Source: Thermoplasmata archaeon (GTDB lineage: Archaea > Thermoplasmatota > Thermoplasmata > Methanomassiliicoccales > Methanomethylophilaceae). Taken from it: a stretch of DNA of 64,000 nucleotides. The DNA is taken from the NCBI GenBank assembly GCA_015063185.1, contig SUSY01000001.1:35165-99164 (forward strand), in the 5' to 3' direction. The notes under the pieces were generated by a model. That model was not told the origin of the DNA and did no database searches. It was given only the letters and a program-made list of their open reading frames with translations. This document shows positions 8,930 to 18,066 of this stretch, one piece after another; position 1 is the stretch's first letter; every line of letters begins with the position of its first letter. The position numbers were made by a program, and so were the translations under genes.

Positions 8930-9598
8930 ATGGGTAGGAAGTACGATCTCGCCATCTTTGATATGGATGGTACACTCACATCTGTCCGTTCGTCCTGGTG
9001 GTACATATTGAACGAACTCGGACGTGACAATGAGGAGGCCAGGAACGCATTCGTCAACGGGGAGATCGATGAACAGGAGTTCATGAGGAGGGATCTGGCA
9101 CAGTGGTTGGATGCCATGCCGGGGATGACCCTGAAGGATGTCATCAAGATGATGAGGAACCTGCCGCTCGTCTCCGGGATCCAAGAGACCGTGGCCATGT
9201 TACACTACAACGGAATCAAATGTGTGATCTGTTCCGGAGGGATATCCGTAGCAGCGAAGATGATCGCGGACGAATTCGGGTTCGATGACTATCTGGCAGA
9301 TGACCTGGAAGTGGATGAGGAAGGGCATCTCACAGGCAACGGCATCGCTAACGTGGACCTTCGTGACAAAGGTGCCAGTGCATTGAAGTTGATGGAAAAG
9401 TTCGGAGCCACGAAAGAACGCACGATCGCGATCGGCGACTCCTTCGGGGACATATCGATGTTCGACGTGACCGGGATGTCCATCGCCTTCAACCCGAAGG
9501 ATATGGAACTCACCGGTGCACGGGCCGATCACGTCGTATTCAGCGACAATATCTCAGAAATCCTCGACGTCATCTTCGAAGTCGAGAACGGGATATGA
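8930..9598 (+). CDS. serB: HAD-family phosphatase, phosphoserine phosphatase (SerB)-like
   Basis: A 222-residue HAD phosphatase with motif I DMDGT (11-15, Asp nucleophile and acid/base Asp), motif II SGG in VICSGGISVAAK, and motif III GDSFGDISMF. The cap insertion after motif I (WWYILNEL) and the overall layout fit subclass IB phosphoserine phosphatases, which finish serine synthesis. TTTTATT lies about 25 bp before the ATG, so the mRNA is probably leaderless. The last 45 bp overlap the convergent zinc-finger gene. SerB is the best match, but related IB phosphatases with other substrates cannot be excluded. Confidence 0.82.
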   Translation: MGRKYDLAIFDMDGTLTSVRSSWWYILNELGRDNEEARNAFVNGEIDEQEFMRRDLAQWLDAMPGMTLKDVIKMMRNLPLVSGIQETVAMLHYNGIKCVICSGGISVAAKMIADEFGFDDYLADDLEVDEEGHLTGNGIANVDLRDKGASALKLMEKFGATKERTIAIGDSFGDISMFDVTGMSIAFNPKDMELTGARADHVVFSDNISEILDVIFEVENGI

Positions 9599-10192
9599 CT
9601 TCTCCCCATACTTTCCGTATATCCTGATGATGTCCCTGGCCTCGGCCTGACCGTGCTGAATGAGCTTCTCCCTGGTCTTGATCGCATGGATGAAACAATC
9701 CATATCCTCCAATTCGAGACGGTTACCGATGACGAACAGATCATCCGGGACCGCGGGGATCCTGCGTGAGTAACTGACACGGTCATTGTTGATGGTGACC
9801 TTGATGGTCAGATTATCGAACTGCTGACACCAGAGCATCTTGACCTTGTCCGCCTTGGACTTCTTGACGCGCTTGTCCCCGGGAAGTTCGATCGCACAGA
9901 CACGGAGCCTCCTTCCATCCTCGAGGAAGAACTCGTCCTCGACTGAGATGATGTCGTCCTCCTCGATCTCGGTCACGGTCCTCTCAGAGACAGGACCGTC
10001 ACTGATGACGACCTGCATCTTGATGATCTTGGGGAGGGAGATGGTGGTGGCGAACGTCCTTCCGCACTCGGTGCATTTCAATGTACACTCCAAGGATGCC
10101 TTACCCATACGTCCTCTGAGGACATCGTGTATGGTCTCATCATCGCAATCAGGACATTCGTAGTAAATTGTATCCGGGACTTCTCTCTGCAT
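9554..10192 (-). CDS. HVO_0476-family zinc finger protein
   Basis: A 212-residue archaeal protein with an N-terminal zinc ribbon: CPDC at 13-16 and CTEC at 40-43. After this come a beta-rich region (SVEDEFFLEDGRRLRVCAIEL, KVKMLWCQQFDNLTIKVTINN) and an acidic C-terminus. This is the layout of the HVO_0476 family, conserved in Euryarchaeota and of unknown function; a nucleic-acid role is suggested by the ribbon only. It lies 12 bp after the MBL gene on the same strand, probably cotranscribed, and overlaps serB by 45 bp tail to tail. Confidence 0.8.
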   Translation of the reverse strand: MQREVPDTIYYECPDCDDETIHDVLRGRMGKASLECTLKCTECGRTFATTISLPKIIKMQVVISDGPVSERTVTEIEEDDIISVEDEFFLEDGRRLRVCAIELPGDKRVKKSKADKVKMLWCQQFDNLTIKVTINNDRVSYSRRIPAVPDDLFVIGNRLELEDMDCFIHAIKTREKLIQHGQAEARDIIRIYGKYGEKSYPVLDFEDDVEDF

Positions 10193-10204
10193 GGTTACGA
10201 CCTC

Positions 10205-10792
10205 TCATCTCGTCATGAAGGGGAAACCGTGCCCCGGGACGATAACATCCGCGAATCCCGCTATGGTGTTAATACTTTTCATTGCCAATGCAGGGTCGAC
10301 ATTGAGACGCGGAGGCACCATCTTACGATAATTATCCTCCAATGGAATAGCATCACCGACAACGGCATATCTCCTGTCGTCCCCTTCGACGAAAACGGAC
10401 ATGGAATCCATGGTATGCCCAGGAGTATGAACGAGATTGACCCCTTCGCATAGTTCGATCTCTTCCGTGACGATATTGAGGTTACGCATATTGGACTCCG
10501 ATGCGGGGCCTTCCCACACATATATCTCCGCATTGGGGAACATATCCAGATTCTCCAGGTGATCATCATGCCAATGTGTGATGACCACCGTGTCGACATC
10601 CTTCGCGAATATACCCAACTCCCTGAAGGATGTCTTCAGTGCAGGGCGCATGTACTTGGTACTTGGATCCACTACGATCAGACTATCTCCCGATCTGATC
10701 AGCGTAGATGTAGAATGAGCCTCCAGAACCTCTCCGGTGTCCGACCTGTCAAGCATACCCACTGCTAGGATGTCCAATACCGTCATGGTCAT
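10205..10792 (-). CDS. Metallo-beta-lactamase-fold hydrolase
   Basis: A 195-residue MBL-fold protein with the metal motif HWHDDH (73-78), a further metal His in HTPGHT, an Asp in VVGDAI and a last His in VPGHG, so both metal sites look complete. The compact size and lack of extra domains fit small archaeal MBL hydrolases similar to MBLAC1 or glyoxalase II relatives; the substrate is unknown. Start ATG 10792, or the ATG at 10786; GGTGAT is just upstream. Leads a two-gene unit with the zinc-finger gene. Confidence 0.85.
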   Translation of the reverse strand: MTMTVLDILAVGMLDRSDTGEVLEAHSTSTLIRSGDSLIVVDPSTKYMRPALKTSFRELGIFAKDVDTVVITHWHDDHLENLDMFPNAEIYVWEGPASESNMRNLNIVTEEIELCEGVNLVHTPGHTMDSMSVFVEGDDRRYAVVGDAIPLEDNYRKMVPPRLNVDPALAMKSINTIAGFADVIVPGHGFPFMTR

Positions 10793-10915
10793 GCAATCAC
10801 CGTGTAGGTATATAGGTGTGAGGATTGGACGTCACTACACACACTCCGATGATGACTGGGTCATCTTCATGAGACATAGGGCAAACGGTATAATCTCCGG
10901 TGTCAATCCGATGGC

Positions 10916-11491
10916 ATGGAGTATGACCCGGACATCATCATCGACGAACACCCCGATGTCTATCCACCTTCCGAGGACAGCATATTGCTCATCGAATGTC
11001 TCGACGTCAGGAAAGGGGAAAGGGTTCTCGAGATAGGATGCGGTTCCGGTGTGGTGTCCATACATTGTGCCAGCAATGGATGTGATGTGACATCGGTGGA
11101 CATCAATCCGTACGCCGTGGAACTCACCGGATCCAACTTCTACCGTAACGGTCTGAAAGGAGACGTATCGGTATCCGACGTGTACTCCAACGTGGAAGGG
11201 CGTTTCGATACGATCATTTTCAACCTACCGTATCTACCGACCGAAGACGACATAGGAATCATATCGAAGGCGTGGGACGGCGGTTCGGACGGGATGGGGC
11301 CATTGCCGGAACTCCTGAACGGTGCTCCAGAGCACCTCCTGCCCAACGGTAGAGTGGTCATTGTAGTTTCATCGTTGATGGATAAGAATGCCCTCGACAA
11401 CGCCCTGTCGGGGCTGGAAATAAAGGTTTTGGGGGAACTCCCCCTTTTCTTCGAAGTGCTTCGCGTCCTTGAGATCAGAGGATCTTCTTGA
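10916..11491 (+). CDS. HemK2/Mtq2-type protein N5-glutamine methyltransferase
   Basis: A 191-residue SAM-dependent methyltransferase. The SAM motif VLEIGCGSGVVS is near residues 37-48, SVDINPYA follows, and the catalytic (D/N)PPY motif appears as NLPYLP around 104-109. The N-terminal VYPPSEDS segment is characteristic of the HemK2 family, which with the partner Trm112 methylates the GGQ glutamine of release factor aRF1. The NLPY variant (Leu for the first Pro) is seen in archaeal members. The 3' end overlaps convergent gatE by 17 bp. Confidence 0.85.
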   Translation: MEYDPDIIIDEHPDVYPPSEDSILLIECLDVRKGERVLEIGCGSGVVSIHCASNGCDVTSVDINPYAVELTGSNFYRNGLKGDVSVSDVYSNVEGRFDTIIFNLPYLPTEDDIGIISKAWDGGSDGMGPLPELLNGAPEHLLPNGRVVIVVSSLMDKNALDNALSGLEIKVLGELPLFFEVLRVLEIRGSS

Positions 11492-13340
11492 TCTCCTGGG
11501 ACAGGATGTCGCTGACACGTTTTCCGTCCAGCTTACCCTTGAGTGCACCCATCACAGGACCCATGAGAGGTCCGACAGCACCCATTCCCTTGGACTTCAC
11601 AAAGTCGGCACGCTCCGCAACTATGCCTGCTATGATCGCCACGGCCTCGCTCTCGTCGACCGCCTCCAATCCCAACTTGGACAGTGCATCCTTGGGCTTG
11701 GAACCGGAGGTGGCCATCTCCTTGAGGATGGCAGGAAGCGCCTCCTTCGCGAACGCACCGTCGATCAGCATTCCGAAGAGCTCGGTCATACGTGCCTGAT
11801 CGAGCTTGGAGGTGTCGACATCCGCGGCCTCCAACTCGCTGAACGTGTAGAGCAGAGTGGATGCTGCAACGGAGGACATTCCCTCCATGGATGCCAATGC
11901 CTCGAACATGTCGATCTTGTCCTCCCTGACGATCTGTTTAGCCTGCTGTGCGTTGATTCCGTACTGGGAGACGAGACGCTTCTCCATCTCCTCGGGAAGC
12001 TCGGGCAGGTTGTCCCTGACCTGTTGCATCCTCTCGGGCGTGATGGTGATCGGAGGTACGTCTGTCTCAGGATACATCCTTGCAGCCCCGGGCAGAGGCC
12101 TGGAGTACTTGGAGGTTCCATCGGGCAGCGGATCCCTGGTCTCCTCAGGAACACCTACCAATGCCTCGTTCGCTCTGATGACCGCCATCTCCAGTGCATC
12201 CTTCGCCTTCTTCTCCTTGGCCGCACAAATCGCGAATGCATCGAACTCACCGTTCATTCCAAGGAAATCCCTGAGCTGATCGACGAACTCGGGTTCGATA
12301 CCATAGTTGGGCAGCTCATCGGAATGGAAGATTCCCTTGACACCTTTGGTGCGTGCCCTCTGTGCCATCTCGGCTCCGAGCCTGAGGGTTCCGTTCTCAC
12401 CGTTCATGACACCCTTGAATCCGGGCAGACGTACGGCGATGACCTTTCCCTTGTCGGAGAGTGCACCCTTGATGACCTTGGATGCGCTGGTCTTGAAGAT
12501 CTCTGTGACGTCCACTGGATCGAACTCTGCGGGAACCGTTCCCCTGTCGTTGAGGATCTCCTTGACCTTGATGAGCATGTTCTGCCTCTTCATCTCGTTC
12601 TCCACGAAGAGAGGCAACAATCTGAGCTCCTGTACACCTTTGATCTCGATACGTGCCCCTCCGGGGACGGAGATGTTCAGATCCTCCCTGATGGTACCTA
12701 TTCCACGCTTGACGCGCCTGGTGGCACGAAGGAGGGTTCCGATCCTGAGCGCGACCTCCATGACCTCCTCCGGATCATGCATATCGGGACCGGTAGCGAT
12801 CTCGATCAGCGGGATACCGAGCCTGTCGGTACGGTAGGTGACCTCGGCATCAGTGGTCTCGACCTTACGGCATGCGTCCTCCTCGAGACAGATCGAAAGA
12901 ATGGAGATGTCGTGCCCGTTGACATCGAGGTTTCCATTCATAGCGATGAGTGCGGTCCTCTGGAATCCGGAGGTGTTGGAACCGTCGACGACTATCTTCC
13001 TCATGAAGTGGATCTCGTCCACGACGCGTGCATTCATCATCTCGGAGAATGTGAGGGTGGTGGCGAGTGCCTCGGCGTTGGTATCGTGCGGCGGTTCCTC
13101 GTCCAACTCGACTAGACAGGAGGTGCCCTCGCAGGACTGATACCTGTATCCGAGGTTCCTCTGGAACTGTGCCAGCGCTGCCCTGTCGATCTCCCCCATC
13201 TCGGAGGTTGTGGGCCTGAGCCTCCTGTAGATGGAACCATGACCCTCCTCGCAGAGGTGGCTGTCGCATGAGCAGAACAATTTCTTCGTATCCAACTGCT
13301 GATGGATCTCGATACCGCATGTGAGCTTGTGTTCGGTCAT
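11475..13340 (-). CDS. gatE: Glutamyl-tRNA(Gln) amidotransferase subunit E
   Basis: GatE, with GatD, turns Glu-tRNA(Gln) into Gln-tRNA(Gln) in archaea that lack GlnRS. The 621-residue protein starts TEHKLTCGIEIHQQLDT, the GatB/E cradle domain (with GatB-like CHCDSH-type cysteines seen as CSCDSHLC), includes the archaeal AspRS-like insertion (about 270-410) and ends with the GatB/YqeY tail domain (LSKLGLEAVDESEAVAII). Its ATG overlaps the gatD stop in TGATG, showing translational coupling. Length is as expected for the family. Confidence 0.97.
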   Translation of the reverse strand: MTEHKLTCGIEIHQQLDTKKLFCSCDSHLCEEGHGSIYRRLRPTTSEMGEIDRAALAQFQRNLGYRYQSCEGTSCLVELDEEPPHDTNAEALATTLTFSEMMNARVVDEIHFMRKIVVDGSNTSGFQRTALIAMNGNLDVNGHDISILSICLEEDACRKVETTDAEVTYRTDRLGIPLIEIATGPDMHDPEEVMEVALRIGTLLRATRRVKRGIGTIREDLNISVPGGARIEIKGVQELRLLPLFVENEMKRQNMLIKVKEILNDRGTVPAEFDPVDVTEIFKTSASKVIKGALSDKGKVIAVRLPGFKGVMNGENGTLRLGAEMAQRARTKGVKGIFHSDELPNYGIEPEFVDQLRDFLGMNGEFDAFAICAAKEKKAKDALEMAVIRANEALVGVPEETRDPLPDGTSKYSRPLPGAARMYPETDVPPITITPERMQQVRDNLPELPEEMEKRLVSQYGINAQQAKQIVREDKIDMFEALASMEGMSSVAASTLLYTFSELEAADVDTSKLDQARMTELFGMLIDGAFAKEALPAILKEMATSGSKPKDALSKLGLEAVDESEAVAIIAGIVAERADFVKSKGMGAVGPLMGPVMGALKGKLDGKRVSDILSQEIKKIL

Positions 13341-14632
13341 CAGAACTCCCTCCTGTCGCTCATCTCGCCAACGAGAGGCGTGACCATGATCTCCCTAACC
13401 TCATCGATGTCCTGGGTCTTTCCAAGTGCCCATTTGAGTTTGACGTATGCGGTCTCGGGCAGCATGTCATAGACACAGATCGCACCTGCATTGATGAGGT
13501 CCCTTCCGGTGTTGTAGACGTTCATGTTGACACGTCCATTGAGACACTGGGACGTCATGACCACAGGGATTCCGGCGTCGGAGGCCTTCTTGATCAGGGG
13601 AATCATCGGTGAATTGATATGACCCAGACCTGAACCGGCGATCACAACTCCCTTCGAGCCCATGATGACGGGTTCGAAGACGGTGGGATCCATTCCGGGG
13701 AAGAACTGCAGAAGTACGACATCCCTCTCCATATCGACCTGTGCGACGGCCTTGTCCTTGGAGACTGCCCTGCACTCGGTCATGAACTGGATCTTTCCTG
13801 CGGCATCGATGTGTGCCACAGGTGTGGCATTGATGCTCTTGAATGCATCGCGTCTGGAAGTGTGCATCTTCCTTACCCTTGCACCGTTGTGGACCGCGAA
13901 GGAGTCGTCACCCTGCGTGTCATGCATGATCGCAAAGACACCTGCCTTCTTTCCCTGGGTACAGAATCTGGCACATGCCATGAGGTTCGTGGATGCATCC
14001 GAAGATGGGCGGTCTGAGGACCTCTGTGCACCCACAAGGATGACGGGCTTGGGAACGTCGCCGAGCATGAACGAGAGTGCGGCCGCAGTGTAACCGAGGG
14101 TATCGGTTCCATGCGGGATGATGACTCCGTCCGCACCGTTGTTGATCTCCTCGACCACACATTTGGCGAGCTCCTGCCAGTTACATACGTCCATGTTCTC
14201 CGAGAATATGGAGAAGAGCACCTTTGCACGTATGTTTGCGACATCCCTGATCTCGGGGATGGCATTGATCATATCCGAAGTGGACAGTGCGGGATGGACC
14301 GCACCGGTACGATAGTCGACATAGGATGCGATGGTTCCACCGGTTCCGATGAGGACGAGTGTGGGAAGACCTTTCTTCTCCTCGATCTCAGCCTCCTTCT
14401 TCTCATGCACGGCGGGCTGTTCGAGGACGGTGATCTTGGAATCCTTGTCGACCCTGATGCCCACGTTGTATCCGCTCTTCATCTTCAGGACGATGATGTC
14501 GGGTGCGCTGAATTCGTGATGAGGCATAACCTTTCCAATGTACGTCTGACCGCCTGCCTCAAGGGTGATCATACAACCCTCGGAAGCCCCAGCGGCCTCG
14601 AGAAGTCCCTTTGTCTCGTCGGAATAACTCAT
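13340..14632 (-). CDS. gatD: Glutamyl-tRNA(Gln) amidotransferase subunit D
   Basis: The asparaginase-like glutaminase subunit that frees ammonia for GatE. From the ATG at 14632 the 430-residue protein has an N-terminal beta-barrel domain (1-80) and then the asparaginase domain with first catalytic Thr in GTGGTIAS (96-103) and second in HGTDTLGYTA (about 172-181). The frame is open much further upstream, but residues beyond 14632 do not resemble the family and overlap the divergent hypB promoter, so the shorter start was taken; ATG at 14671 is an alternative. Coupled to gatE. Confidence 0.95.
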   Translation of the reverse strand: MSYSDETKGLLEAAGASEGCMITLEAGGQTYIGKVMPHHEFSAPDIIVLKMKSGYNVGIRVDKDSKITVLEQPAVHEKKEAEIEEKKGLPTLVLIGTGGTIASYVDYRTGAVHPALSTSDMINAIPEIRDVANIRAKVLFSIFSENMDVCNWQELAKCVVEEINNGADGVIIPHGTDTLGYTAAALSFMLGDVPKPVILVGAQRSSDRPSSDASTNLMACARFCTQGKKAGVFAIMHDTQGDDSFAVHNGARVRKMHTSRRDAFKSINATPVAHIDAAGKIQFMTECRAVSKDKAVAQVDMERDVVLLQFFPGMDPTVFEPVIMGSKGVVIAGSGLGHINSPMIPLIKKASDAGIPVVMTSQCLNGRVNMNVYNTGRDLINAGAICVYDMLPETAYVKLKWALGKTQDIDEVREIMVTPLVGEMSDRREF

Positions 14633-14717
14633 AGTGCTCGAGCCATTATCCAACACAACCTTATTAGACATTCGCACGCGCGCAACCTTAATAGGAAAGC
14701 ATACGGTTATCGGCCAC

Positions 14718-15368
14718 ATGCATAACATCACAGTCGGCATGGAGTTCGACATTCTCAAGGAGAACAACAACATCGCCAACGAGAACTACGAGATGCTCAA
14801 GGAGCACGACATAGTATCGGTCGACTTCATGGGCTCCATCGGTGCGGGAAAGACCGCACTCATCATCAAGCTCGCGGAGAAGCTCAAGGAGAAGGGACTC
14901 AGGGTACACGCCATCGCAGGTGACGTCACCGGTGCCGACGACATGAACAGGATGGTCGCATCCGGAATGACAGTGACCAACTGCAATACCGGAAAGGAGT
15001 GCCATCTGGATGCCAACATGGTGCACAGATGCCTCCATGACATCGACCTATCGCAGATCGATGTGCTGCTCATCGAGAACGTGGGCAATCTGGTATGTCC
15101 CGCAGACTTCCCTCTTGGAACCGATATCAGAGTGGTGATAATCTCCACGACCGAAGGTGACGACATGGTAAGGAAGCACCCCGACATCTTCATCCACTCC
15201 GATTTCGCCGTCCTCAACAAAGTGGACATCGCGGATGCCGTGGGCGTCGATCCGGAGGTCCTCCTGAAAGATTACAGGAAATTGACCGGCGACAGGAAGG
15301 TCATGATCAAGACCAGCGCCAGGAAGGAGATCGGACTCGATGAGGTCATCGAGGAAATGGGACTCTGA
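14718..15368 (+). CDS. hypB: Hydrogenase nickel-insertion GTPase HypB
   Basis: A 216-residue SIMIBI-class GTPase that, with HypA, delivers nickel to [NiFe] hydrogenases. P-loop GSIGAGKT is at 39-46, the metal-binding region CNTGKECHLD starts near 89, and NKVD (about 168-171) gives guanine specificity. There is no His-rich N-terminal nickel store, as usual in archaeal HypB. The ATG at 14718 matches the family start (upstream residues in the open frame do not). Head of an operon with purD (9-bp gap), truA and translin; the link between nickel insertion and purine or tRNA genes looks incidental. Confidence 0.95.
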   Translation: MHNITVGMEFDILKENNNIANENYEMLKEHDIVSVDFMGSIGAGKTALIIKLAEKLKEKGLRVHAIAGDVTGADDMNRMVASGMTVTNCNTGKECHLDANMVHRCLHDIDLSQIDVLLIENVGNLVCPADFPLGTDIRVVIISTTEGDDMVRKHPDIFIHSDFAVLNKVDIADAVGVDPEVLLKDYRKLTGDRKVMIKTSARKEIGLDEVIEEMGL

Positions 15369-15377
15369 GGTGATACG

Positions 15378-16700
15378 ATGAAGGTATTGGCAATCGGTGG
15401 AGGAGGAAGGGAGCACGCAGCCGTCGAGGCTCTCTACAGGAGCGGTGCGGAGATCGTCGCTGTGATGAAGAACGCTAACCCTGGCATCATCGCCAGGGCA
15501 TCCAAGTACAAACTCATGGACGAGAAGGATGTGGAGAACGTCGTCGCATTCGCCAAAGAATGCGGTGTCGAGCTCGCATTCATCGGCCCGGAAGCGCCAC
15601 TGGAGGTCGGACTGTCCGATGCGCTTCAGGCAGCAGGAATCAAATGCGCATCCCCTACCAAAGATGCGGCGAGGATCGAGACCTCCAAATCCTTCATGAG
15701 AGGATTGGTCAACAAGTACGGTATCGCAGGTAATCTCGGATACGCATCCTTCGACAATGCGAGGGATTGTGAGGAGTACCTCAAGACACTCGACTACGAG
15801 ATCGTCGTCAAACCCGTCGGACTCACCGGCGGAAAGGGTGTGAAGGTCCAGGGAGAGCACCTCATGTCCTTCGAGGACACGATGGACTACGTCAACGAGA
15901 TCTTCGCCAACAACATCGGTGGCGCAGGTGTCATCATCGAGGAGAAGGCTGTCGGAGAGGAATTCACGCAGATGGTCTTCTGTGACGGAAAGAAGGTCGT
16001 TCCAATGCCATTGGTCCAGGACCACAAGAGGGCATACGAAGGAGATGTCGGACCCAACACCGGAGGAATGGGATCGTACAGCGATTCCACACACATCCTG
16101 CCTTTCATATCACAGGAGGAGCGTCAGGCGGCCATCGATATCATCCAAAACGTCATCGACGCGATGGCGAAGGAGGGATGCCCCTACCACGGAGTCCTAT
16201 ACGGACAGTTCATGCTCACCGTCAACGGACCCAAGATCATCGAATTCAACGCAAGGTTCGGGGATCCCGAAGCCATGAACGTCCTGTCCATCCTCGAGAC
16301 CGGATTCCAGGACGTCTGCCTGATGATGGCTGACGGAAACCTTCCGGACAGGATCGACTTCGCCAAGAAAGCCACGGTCTGCAAATACGTCGTGCCCAAG
16401 GGATACGGTGTGAAGTCCGAGGTCGGAAAGGAGATCTCCTTCGATGTGAAAGGGATCAACGATGCCGGTGCAGTAGTCTATTATGCCAACATCGACGAGA
16501 AGGATGGTAGACTCGTCACAATGTCCTCCAGGTCCGCAGGTATCGTAGGAATCGCGGACACGATCGAAGAGGCGGAACAGAACTGCGAGAAGGCACTCGA
16601 GTTCGTCAAGAGCGATTGGATCTTCGTTCGCCACGACATCGGAAAGAAGGAACTGGTCCAGAAGAGAGTGGACCACATGAAACAGCTCCGTTCCGCATGA
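15378..16700 (+). CDS. purD: Phosphoribosylamine-glycine ligase (GAR synthetase) PurD
   Basis: Second enzyme of purine synthesis: joins glycine to 5-phosphoribosylamine with ATP. The 440-residue protein begins MKVLAIGGGGREHA (family start), has the ATP-grasp domain with KPVGLTGGKGV and NTGGMGSYS, and the conserved EFNARFGDPEAMNVL near residues 289-303. GAGGTGAT with three further bases precedes the ATG, a strong site that also calibrates the unusual start of the translin gene downstream. truA overlaps its stop in ATGA. Confidence 0.97.
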   Translation: MKVLAIGGGGREHAAVEALYRSGAEIVAVMKNANPGIIARASKYKLMDEKDVENVVAFAKECGVELAFIGPEAPLEVGLSDALQAAGIKCASPTKDAARIETSKSFMRGLVNKYGIAGNLGYASFDNARDCEEYLKTLDYEIVVKPVGLTGGKGVKVQGEHLMSFEDTMDYVNEIFANNIGGAGVIIEEKAVGEEFTQMVFCDGKKVVPMPLVQDHKRAYEGDVGPNTGGMGSYSDSTHILPFISQEERQAAIDIIQNVIDAMAKEGCPYHGVLYGQFMLTVNGPKIIEFNARFGDPEAMNVLSILETGFQDVCLMMADGNLPDRIDFAKKATVCKYVVPKGYGVKSEVGKEISFDVKGINDAGAVVYYANIDEKDGRLVTMSSRSAGIVGIADTIEEAEQNCEKALEFVKSDWIFVRHDIGKKELVQKRVDHMKQLRSA

Positions 16701-17482
16701 CCGGACGTAGAGTTGCCGTCAAAATAGCCTACCTTGGGAAGCTCTTCTCGGGCTCCCAGGTACAACCCGGCCTGTACACGGTGGAAGGACAGGTCATATC
16801 GGACCTGTTGACCACCGGTAAGGGAAGACCCGAGGAATGGTTCGACCTGAAGGTCGCAAGCCGCACCGATGCAGGCGTAAATGCACTAGGAAACGTCATA
16901 GTGTTCAACACCGCGTTCCAGGACAACGAATCCCTGTTGAGAGCGTTGAACGCCGTATCCAAGAACGTCTACTACAGGGCCATCGCGGATGTAGACGAGG
17001 GATTCAATCCACGTTACGCGAACGTTCGCTGCTATAGATACGTCGTGACCCACAAGGTTGTCGACGTGAGGAGGATGCGCGATTGTGCCGAAGTCTTCCT
17101 CGGATACCACGATTTCAAGAGGTTCTGCAAATATGACGGTAAGCCCACAGATACCGAACTGACCCGCATCTCCGTCATCGAGGAAGGGGATACGATATAC
17201 CTGGAGTATGAATCCAGGTTCTTCCTATGGAACATGATACGCAGGATCTCCGCCGCCATAATCGAGGTCGGAAGGGGTAGGGCCACCATCGAGGAGGTCA
17301 AGGAAGTGCTCGATGGGAAGGAAGGCACGTTCGGGCTAGGAAGGGCCGACGCCCTCACACTGACGGATGTCATGTACAAGGACGTCCATTTCGAGGAATA
17401 CAGATCGGAACCCCTGGAGAGCAAATCCGGAGAACTGCTGACGGCTGCAGAGTTGGAAGCCGGATTCTACGGATCGATATGA
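16697..17482 (+). CDS. truA: tRNA pseudouridine synthase TruA
   Basis: Makes pseudouridine at positions 38-40 in the tRNA anticodon arm. The 261-residue protein has the catalytic Asp58 in SRTDAGVNA, the C-terminal family motif FLWNMIRRI (RNA and fold motif) and GFYG near the end. The ATG at 16697 overlaps the purD stop (ATGA), indicating coupling; the longer frame to 16616 lies inside purD and is not supported. Archaeal TruA of ordinary length. Confidence 0.95.
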   Translation: MTGRRVAVKIAYLGKLFSGSQVQPGLYTVEGQVISDLLTTGKGRPEEWFDLKVASRTDAGVNALGNVIVFNTAFQDNESLLRALNAVSKNVYYRAIADVDEGFNPRYANVRCYRYVVTHKVVDVRRMRDCAEVFLGYHDFKRFCKYDGKPTDTELTRISVIEEGDTIYLEYESRFFLWNMIRRISAAIIEVGRGRATIEEVKEVLDGKEGTFGLGRADALTLTDVMYKDVHFEEYRSEPLESKSGELLTAAELEAGFYGSI

Positions 17483-17491
17483 GGTGATCGC

Positions 17492-18052
17492 ATTACAGAA
17501 AGATTGGATTCCATTTTGAAGGACATCTCCGATAGGATGGCCGAGAAGGAAACGGTACGCGAAGAGTCGATCTCGATGTCCCGTAAGGTCATACGCCTGA
17601 GCAAGAACATGATCCATGCCATACATGCGGGTGAGGACTGTTCCGGACCTAGGAAGGAGATGCAGAAGGCGATATCCAAGATGGATATGTCCCAACCCGC
17701 ATCCTTGGATGCCATGATGGAGTACTCCGAGGCGGAGATCTTACTAGCCATCGTCAACGGAACGAACATCCCGTCCCCCGAGGACCTTGGTATCGACTGC
17801 GGTTCATGGCTCATGGGAATGGCCGATGCCATAGGTGAACTCAGGAGAGTCATCCTGACACGTCTGATGGAATCCGACCTGGAGTCCGCCAAGACGCTTT
17901 TCGTATCCATGGACGAACTCTGCGAGGGCCTGATGGTGTTCGATGTACCCGATGCGATCCTCCCGATTAGGCGGAAGCAGGATGTCGCCAGAAGTCTCCT
18001 GGAGAGGACGCGTTCCGACCTGTTGAACGCCACACTGACGTTCGGAAGGTGA
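17492..18052 (+). CDS. Translin-family protein, apparent ATT start codon
   Basis: An all-helical protein of about 186 residues (DSILKDISDRMAEKE, ESISMSRKVIRLSKNMIHAIH, DVPDAILPIRRKQDVARSLLERTRSDL) that fits archaeal translin homologues, which bind RNA or single-stranded DNA. There is no ATG or GTG between the truA stop and the conserved part. GAGGTGAT begins inside the truA stop region at 17481-17488 and is followed by three bases and ATT (17492), exactly the spacing seen at purD (GAGGTGAT, ACG, ATG). ATT is therefore the likely initiator, giving the N-terminus (M)TERLDSILKD. The alternative TTG at 17504 is 15 bases from the binding site. Last gene of the hypB operon. Confidence 0.8.
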   Translation: MTERLDSILKDISDRMAEKETVREESISMSRKVIRLSKNMIHAIHAGEDCSGPRKEMQKAISKMDMSQPASLDAMMEYSEAEILLAIVNGTNIPSPEDLGIDCGSWLMGMADAIGELRRVILTRLMESDLESAKTLFVSMDELCEGLMVFDVPDAILPIRRKQDVARSLLERTRSDLLNATLTFGR

Positions 18053-18066
18053 GGTACCAACAGACA

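Noticed and set aside
11469-13115. Plus-strand ORF (548 codons) opposite gatE
   Set aside because: Antisense shadow of gatE; no start signal and no recognisable domain.
15048-16094. Minus-strand ORF (348 codons) opposite hypB and purD
   Set aside because: Spans two real genes on the other strand and has no ribosome binding site.
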